Below are positions 15,348 through 19,197 of a stretch of DNA of 19,197 bases, one piece after another; the first letter of the stretch is position 1, and the number at the start of each line of letters is the position of its first letter. This DNA comes from an uncultured Eubacteriales bacterium (lineage in GTDB: Bacteria; Bacillota; Clostridia; Lachnospirales; Lachnospiraceae). Made by a program: the position numbers and the translations under genes. The stretch is from NCBI GenBank assembly GCA_949286775.1, contig CASEDW010000130.1, forward strand, positions 1-19,197, in the 5' to 3' direction. Under the pieces are notes generated by a model. It worked only from the letters and a program-made list of their open reading frames with translations. It was not told the DNA's origin and ran no database searches.

Positions 15348-16355
15348 ATGAGTCTTATTCTTCCTGAGGGCTACGATCCTCATCTTACTGTCAGAGAAAC
15401 ACAGGCAGCTATTAAATATATCCGCGACACATTTCAAAAAGAATTCGGAAAAGAAATGAATCTTGAGAGAATCTCCGCTCCTCTTTTTGTAACGGCTTCA
15501 TCAGGACTTAACGATAACTTAAACGGCGTCGAAAGAACTGTTGATTTTGATATTAAAGATCTCAAAGGGGAGGACGTACAGGTTGTACAGTCTCTCGCGA
15601 AATGGAAACGTATGGCGCTTAAACGCTACGGTTTCAAACCGGGCGAAGGTCTTTATACAAATATGAACGCCATCAGAAGAGACGAAGACCTTGACAATCT
15701 CCACTCCTGCTATGTTGACCAGTGGGACTGGGAAATGGTTATTAAAAAAGAAGAACGCACTGAAGAAAAACTCGAAGAAGTTGTACGCCATATCTTCAAG
15801 ATAATCAAACATATGGAACACGAAGTATGGTACAAATATCCCCAGGCGGTTACTAAACTTCCTGACGATATCTTCTTTATCACAACGGAAGAACTTCTTC
15901 AGATGTATCCTGACTTACCGGCTAAAGAACGCGAAAACCGTATCTGCAAAGAACACGGATGCGTATTTATTAAACAGATCGGCGATAAACTTTCAAACGG
16001 CGAGCCCCATGACGGTCGCGCTCCCGACTATGACGACTGGCAGTTAAACGGCGATATCCTGTTCTGGTTCCCGACTCTTGACAGAGCTCTTGAGATCTCA
16101 AGCATGGGAATCAGAGTAAGCGAGCAGTCCCTCGCCGAGCAGCTCAAGAAAGCAAACTGCATGGAAAGAGCTGAACTTCCGTTCCATAAAATGCTCTTAA
16201 ACGGAGAACTTCCATATACTATCGGCGGCGGAATCGGTCAGTCAAGACTCTGCATGCTCCTTCTCGGACGCGCGCATGTGGGCGAAGTTCAGGCTTCACT
16301 CTGGCCGCAGGATATGATAGATGAATGCGAAAAGCACAATATCATACTGCTGTAA
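15348..16355 (+). CDS. asnA: Aspartate-ammonia ligase (asparagine synthetase A)
   Basis: AsnA makes asparagine from aspartate and ammonia, using ATP to form an aspartyl-adenylate. It is related to class II aminoacyl-tRNA synthetases. The 335-residue product has normal length. Recognisable segments are ISAPLFVTASSGLNDNLNG near residue 42, VVQSLAKWKRMAL, NMNAIRRDEDLDNLHSCYVDQWDWE near 105, and the C-terminal motif-3 segment TIGGGIGQSRLCMLLL. The ATG at 15348 follows AGGGAGG (15336-15342). It is a single-gene unit: divergent from thiN, convergent with the aldo/keto reductase. The T-box element sometimes found before asnA in other Firmicutes is not visible. Confidence 0.97.
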   Translation: MSLILPEGYDPHLTVRETQAAIKYIRDTFQKEFGKEMNLERISAPLFVTASSGLNDNLNGVERTVDFDIKDLKGEDVQVVQSLAKWKRMALKRYGFKPGEGLYTNMNAIRRDEDLDNLHSCYVDQWDWEMVIKKEERTEEKLEEVVRHIFKIIKHMEHEVWYKYPQAVTKLPDDIFFITTEELLQMYPDLPAKERENRICKEHGCVFIKQIGDKLSNGEPHDGRAPDYDDWQLNGDILFWFPTLDRALEISSMGIRVSEQSLAEQLKKANCMERAELPFHKMLLNGELPYTIGGGIGQSRLCMLLLGRAHVGEVQASLWPQDMIDECEKHNIILL

Positions 16356-16388
16356 TACCATACATTTATTAAGCATAAAATTTCATTG

Positions 16389-16424
16389 CAAAGCCGCCAT
16401 ACCGGATAAGGTACGGCGGCTTTG
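16389..16424. terminator. Long hairpin between convergent asnA and aldo/keto reductase
   Basis: Arms at 16389-16403 and 16410-16424 form a 15-bp stem with one A-C mismatch around a 6-base loop (GC-rich core AAGCCGCC/GGCGGCTT). It is symmetrical and lies between two convergent stop codons, so it is probably a bidirectional terminator, though neither strand has a clear T-run. Confidence 0.6.
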
Positions 16425-16440
16425 TGGCTGATATAAAGAA

Positions 16441-17487
16441 TCACTGACCCTGAATCTTCTGATTTCCGGTACTCCAGACGTGTTTTTCCGCTGCGACGGC
16501 AGGAGTGTTCTGAGCCATAACTCCTACAAGTTTATGCGGCACATATGGCTCTTCAAGATATGCGCGTTCTCCATCAGTAAGGCAAAGATCAACGGATTTT
16601 GCAGCTCCTTCCACATGATGAAGTTTGGTAGCGCCAACCACAGGAGCCGTAACTTTCTCAAGAAGCCATGCCAGAGCGATCTCCGTCATGGAAACACTTC
16701 TTTTTTGGGCAAGTTCTGCTACCCTGTCAATGATAATCTGATCATTTTTTGCGCTTGCGTCATATTTAAATTTTGCGTAACTGTCTTCAACGAGACGCTT
16801 CGATGTCTCTCCCGGATGTTTTGAAAGGCGTCCGCTGGCAAGAGCGCTGTAAGGCGTCATCGCGATATTGTCCTCGGCGCAGAGTTTTGCCATCTCCCGC
16901 TCTTCTTCCCTGAAAATCAGGTTGTAATGTCCCTGTATTGATACAAATTCTGGAAAGCCTTCTTTTTGTGCCAAAGCGTTCGCCTTTGCGAGCTGATAAG
17001 CGAAACAGTTCGAAATACCGATATAACGTACTTTTCCTGCTTTTACCACACGATCAAGGCCATCAAGTATATCATAAATCAGCGTCCGGTAATCCCACAT
17101 GTGATATATATAAAGGTCAACATATTCCATTCCCAGATTACGCAGACTCGTATCTATCATATTTTGAATATGCTGCTGTCCGGAGATTCCTGACTCTATT
17201 TCTTCTTGCGTGCGCGGAAGAAATTTTGTGGCTACTATCACATCATCACGTTTTGCAAAATCGCGCAGAGCGCGTCCCAGATACTGCTCGCTTGTGCCTG
17301 ACTGGTATCCTACGGCAGTATCAAAGAAATTGATTCCAAGTTCCAGACCTCTTTTTATGATCTCTCTTGAATGTTCCTCGTCAATAGTCCATGAATGCTG
17401 GCCGTTGTTTGGATCGCCAAATCCCATGCATCCCATACATATACGTGAAACATTCAGATCTGAATTTCCAAGCTTAGTATACTGCAT
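16441..17487 (-). CDS. Aldo/keto reductase
   Basis: An NADPH-dependent aldo/keto reductase of 348 residues; its substrate cannot be told from sequence. The catalytic tetrad is present: D56 (NFFDTA), Y61 (VGYQSG), K88 (VIVATKFLPR) and H129 (LYIYHMWD). Cofactor-binding segments of the family follow, including KVRYIGISNC, GHYNLIFREEE, MTPYSALASGRL and TAPVVGATKLHHVEGA. The C-terminal PHKLVGVMAQNTP tail is longer than in minimal members. The ATG at 17487 follows AAGGAGG (17495-17501), which overlaps the cupin stop codon, so the cupin gene and this one are coupled. It ends the accessory cluster. It could act on aldehydes or quinones produced by its neighbours. Confidence 0.93.
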   Translation of the reverse strand: MQYTKLGNSDLNVSRICMGCMGFGDPNNGQHSWTIDEEHSREIIKRGLELGINFFDTAVGYQSGTSEQYLGRALRDFAKRDDVIVATKFLPRTQEEIESGISGQQHIQNMIDTSLRNLGMEYVDLYIYHMWDYRTLIYDILDGLDRVVKAGKVRYIGISNCFAYQLAKANALAQKEGFPEFVSIQGHYNLIFREEEREMAKLCAEDNIAMTPYSALASGRLSKHPGETSKRLVEDSYAKFKYDASAKNDQIIIDRVAELAQKRSVSMTEIALAWLLEKVTAPVVGATKLHHVEGAAKSVDLCLTDGERAYLEEPYVPHKLVGVMAQNTPAVAAEKHVWSTGNQKIQGQ

Positions 17488-17499
17488 AATGCGGCCTCC

Positions 17500-17937
17500 T
17501 TATTCTAAACCATTGTATGTCTCGTCATCCACCGGCTCGCACCACTCGTTTTTCGTCTCCTCTCCCGGAACTTCAACAGCGATATGTGAAAACCAGCTGT
17601 CCTTTTTAGCGCCATGCCAGTGTTTTACTTCCGCAGGAATTGTAATTACCATGCCAGGCACAAGGCTTACGGCAGGCTTTCCCTCTTCCTGATACCAGCC
17701 TTCTCCTGCTGTACAAATCAAAATCTGTCCTCCGCCATTCTTGGCATGATGTATATGCCAGTTATTGCGGCATCCGGGTTCAAAAGTTACATTAGCCAGA
17801 AATACAGGGCATTTGCCCGCCTCTGTCAGCGGATTTAAATAAGAATTTCCGATGAAATACTGCGCAAATCCCGTATTCGCATCGCCCAGCCCAAACATAT
17901 TTTCATTGTCGAATAAATTTTTGTCATTGATACGCAT
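17500..17937 (-). CDS. Cupin-domain protein
   Basis: The 145-residue product is a single small cupin barrel. The first cupin motif is visible as GCRNNWHIHHAKNGGGQIL, with candidate metal ligands H61, H63 and Q71. The second is LVPGMVITIPAEVKHWHGA, with H106 or H108. Proteins of this type are often paired with carboxymuconolactone decarboxylase-family proteins and aldo/keto reductases; their substrates are generally unknown. The ATG at 17937 is preceded by GAGGAG. It lies downstream of the tandem repeat region and upstream of the aldo/keto reductase. Confidence 0.9.
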   Translation of the reverse strand: MRINDKNLFDNENMFGLGDANTGFAQYFIGNSYLNPLTEAGKCPVFLANVTFEPGCRNNWHIHHAKNGGGQILICTAGEGWYQEEGKPAVSLVPGMVITIPAEVKHWHGAKKDSWFSHIAVEVPGEETKNEWCEPVDDETYNGLE

Positions 17938-17973
17938 AATAAATTCTCCTCTCTTATAATTACTATTTCTCTA

Positions 17974-18068
17974 CTTTGATACGTATTCATATACTGTTTC
18001 TTACGTATAAAAATTACATTTCTTTATTTTGATACGTATTCATATCCAATTTCACACGTATAAAATTT
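17974..18068. repeat. Two 42-bp direct repeats with TACGTA sites (53-bp period)
   Basis: Copies at 17974-18015 and 18027-18068 share 35 of 42 bases. Each contains GATACGTATTCATAT and, 22 bases on, ACGTATAAAA. This gives TACGTA-type sites at 17980, 18002, 18033 and 18055 (the last CACGTA), spaced 22, 31 and 22 bases. They lie in the only long gap of the cluster, just upstream of the cupin, and look like tandem regulator sites, possibly for the MerR-family protein of this cluster. That link is inference. Confidence 0.7.
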
Positions 18069-18074
18069 TATATG

Positions 18075-18134
18075 CTATTCAACGGCTTCTATAGTGACTG
18101 TTCCTGTATTGACAGTATTTTTTTCAATATTCAT
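18075..18134 (-). CDS. 19-residue micro-ORF after the carboxymuconolactone decarboxylase gene
   Basis: MNIEKNTVNTGTVTIEAVE is encoded by an ATG at 18134 and a TAG at 18075-18077, 14 bases after the preceding stop. GGAGG (18136-18140) is one base from the ATG, which is too close, though a TTG in another frame lies at better spacing and encodes only 12 residues. It may be the stub of a gene lost from the cluster or a short leader. I do not recognise it. Confidence 0.25.
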   Translation of the reverse strand: MNIEKNTVNTGTVTIEAVE

Positions 18135-18148
18135 TCCTCCGTTTTTCA

Positions 18149-18835
18149 TCACATCTTTGCCGCTTCATCTACACATGTAATCGCATTCAAACTGCGGGGA
18201 TAGCCGATATACGGGAGACACTGGGAAATCACGCTTACAAGAAATTCCTTATCATTACCCAGATTCATATTTCCTTTTGAATGAGCGATAAGCTGCGGCT
18301 CGCAGCCTCCCTGCGCCATAAGAAAGCAGAATGTTATCAGTTCTCTTTCCGCAAGAGTCAGGCCTTTTCGTGTATAATAATCACCAAAACAATTAGCAGC
18401 GAGCCAGCGGTTTATATGCCCGTTTTTCCAGGCTTCTTTCATGTGCTCGCCGAAAATTTCAGCCTGTGCCTCCGCGCCTTTTTCAAGTCTGTTTTCAAGG
18501 GTAGTTGTCGCCTTGCCTTCAAGAGGCAGTTCTATACCTTTTTCTAATAAGATTTCATTTGTACAATTCAGAAACGGCAGCATTCTGCCATATCCCAAAT
18601 AGTCGGCGGACTGATAAACTATTTCCTTTACCATTACAGGGGTAATACCGTTTTCAAGTGCTTTCGGCAGAATTTCTCTGTAAGCATCTACGCTTCCGCA
18701 TCCAATCAAAGCTGCCAGAATTGCCATATAACGTGTTCTTTCCGGCAGTTTCGCGACTTCCTCGCTTGGCACTTCTTTAAACGCAAAATTTTCAAATCGT
18801 TCAGTAAATTCGGGATCTGTTTTATGTAACTCCAT
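18149..18835 (-). CDS. Carboxymuconolactone decarboxylase family protein, two domains
   Basis: The 228-residue product carries two CMD/AhpD-like helical domains. The first is about residues 30-90 (PERTRYMAILAALIGCGSVDAYREIL, then GITPVMVKEIVYQSADYLG). The second is about 140-220 (GLTLAERELITFCFLMAQGG, QLIAHSKGNMNLGNDKEFLVSVISQCLPYIGYPRSLNAI). Double-domain members are common in Firmicutes and are not usually real carboxymuconolactone decarboxylases; AhpD-type peroxidase or dehydratase roles are possible. The CxxC redox pair of AhpD is not seen, so a thiol-peroxidase role is not supported. The ATG at 18835 follows AAAGGAG and sits 15 bases after the second stop of the MerR gene. Two stop codons in a row (TGATGA) end it. 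Confidence 0.9.
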   Translation of the reverse strand: MELHKTDPEFTERFENFAFKEVPSEEVAKLPERTRYMAILAALIGCGSVDAYREILPKALENGITPVMVKEIVYQSADYLGYGRMLPFLNCTNEILLEKGIELPLEGKATTTLENRLEKGAEAQAEIFGEHMKEAWKNGHINRWLAANCFGDYYTRKGLTLAERELITFCFLMAQGGCEPQLIAHSKGNMNLGNDKEFLVSVISQCLPYIGYPRSLNAITCVDEAAKM

Positions 18836-18850
18836 TTTTCTTTTCTCCTT

Positions 18851-18928
18851 TCATTTTTTCTGATTTTCTCTTTGAATTTCAAACCTTAGATAATCCAGAC
18901 GATCCAGCTGTTTTTCTTTAAAATTAAT
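18851..18928 (-). pseudogene. Detached C-terminal coiled-coil tail of the MerR regulator
   Basis: In frame with the MerR gene, past its TAA, 25 sense codons run to a TGA at 18851-18853. They include KEKQLDRLDYLRFEI, typical of the helix that forms the MerR dimer coiled coil, with no frameshift. The AAAGGAG of the next gene begins straight after the TGA, as expected if 18851 was the original stop. No start codon with a ribosome binding site serves this tail. Confidence 0.75.
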
Positions 18929-19197
18929 TTAATCAATTGTTCCGTACCGCTTGTCATTCAACATCTTAAGCCTCTCTTCTTCAGTTACTTTTCCCTGCAC
19001 AAGAAGCTTCATATATTTTTCAATTTCATCATTGGTAAAGCCTACGTCATGAAGTGTCATGATCATACTTAATCGTTCGATATCGCTGTCATCGTAATGC
19101 CATGACCCCATTACCTTTTTTACTTCGCCGCACAATCCCCAGCTCTCATATTCACGCAAAATTTTGACAGGGATATTATATTTTTCGCTTGCCTCGT
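18929..19197 (-). CDS. MerR-family transcriptional regulator (N-terminus cut by window end; C-terminus cut by in-frame stop)
   Basis: The frame is open from the window edge to a TAA at 18929-18931. It encodes EASEKYNIPVKILREYESWG, matching the second helix and wing of a MerR winged helix-turn-helix (LRxYExxGL), then YDDSDIERLSMIMTLHDVGF and IEKYMKLLVQGKVTEEERLK. The usual N-terminal residues lie outside the window. After the TAA the same frame continues for 25 codons that look like the MerR C-terminal coiled coil (see 18851-18928). The visible protein therefore stops before its dimerisation helix, giving a truncated regulator, a pseudogene or a recoded stop. It would regulate the downstream carboxymuconolactone decarboxylase, cupin and aldo/keto reductase genes, judging by position only. 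Confidence 0.8.
   Translation of the reverse strand, partial: EASEKYNIPVKILREYESWGLCGEVKKVMGSWHYDDSDIERLSMIMTLHDVGFTNDEIEKYMKLLVQGKVTEEERLKMLNDKRYGTID

Overview
The window looks like chromosomal DNA from an anaerobic, low- to moderate-GC Firmicute, most likely class Clostridia and probably Lachnospiraceae. This is inferred from gene content and order: a hisZ-hisG-hisD-hisB operon with short-form HisG, a divergent rpmB beside an Asp23 protein, fakA and recG, an rsmD-coaD pair followed by a coiled-coil 'H+-ATPase subunit H-like' gene, strong AGGAGG-type ribosome binding sites, and a zinc-type L28. The genus cannot be fixed from sequence reading alone.

Layout. (1) 1-3822, minus strand: the first four genes of a histidine operon (hisZ, hisG, hisD, and hisB cut by the window start), tightly packed, behind a candidate promoter and a short leader holding a perfect inverted repeat just before the hisZ ribosome binding site. 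(2) 3826-7499, minus: an apparent operon of an RsmF/NOL1-type rRNA m5C methyltransferase, an RluA-family pseudouridine synthase, type I signal peptidase and the RecU Holliday-junction resolvase, with overlaps between several genes. (3) 7534-9788, minus: a promoter, then a methylglyoxal-synthase family gene, rsmD, coaD and an uncharacterised coiled-coil protein, ending in a hairpin terminator. (4) 9861-14076, minus: Asp23/YloU-type protein, FakA-type fatty acid kinase and RecG, diverging from (5) rpmB on the plus strand (14268-14453), which has its own extended -10 promoter and terminator. (6) 14509-16424: thiN (minus) and asnA (plus) diverge from back-to-back promoters; a long hairpin lies between asnA and the next convergent gene. 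(7) 16441-19197, minus: an accessory-type cluster of a MerR-family regulator (cut by the window end and interrupted by an in-frame TAA), a double-domain carboxymuconolactone-decarboxylase-family protein, a cupin and an aldo/keto reductase.

Most of the window is conserved housekeeping: histidine synthesis, rRNA modification, protein export, recombination and repair, CoA and thiamine cofactor synthesis, fatty-acid activation and asparagine synthesis. The places worth a second look are the MerR nonsense codon, a pair of 42-bp direct repeats (53-bp period) carrying four TACGTA-type sites upstream of the cupin, a methylglyoxal-synthase-like protein lacking several catalytic residues, two micro-ORFs, and palindromes in the hisZ and asnA leaders. 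I did not find a CRISPR array, insertion sequence, tRNA, rRNA, T-box or clear defence system. I see no convincing wholly new system here. No gene-free stretch exceeds 300 bases; the longest is about 250 bases (14016-14267) and holds the divergent promoters of the Asp23-family gene and rpmB.
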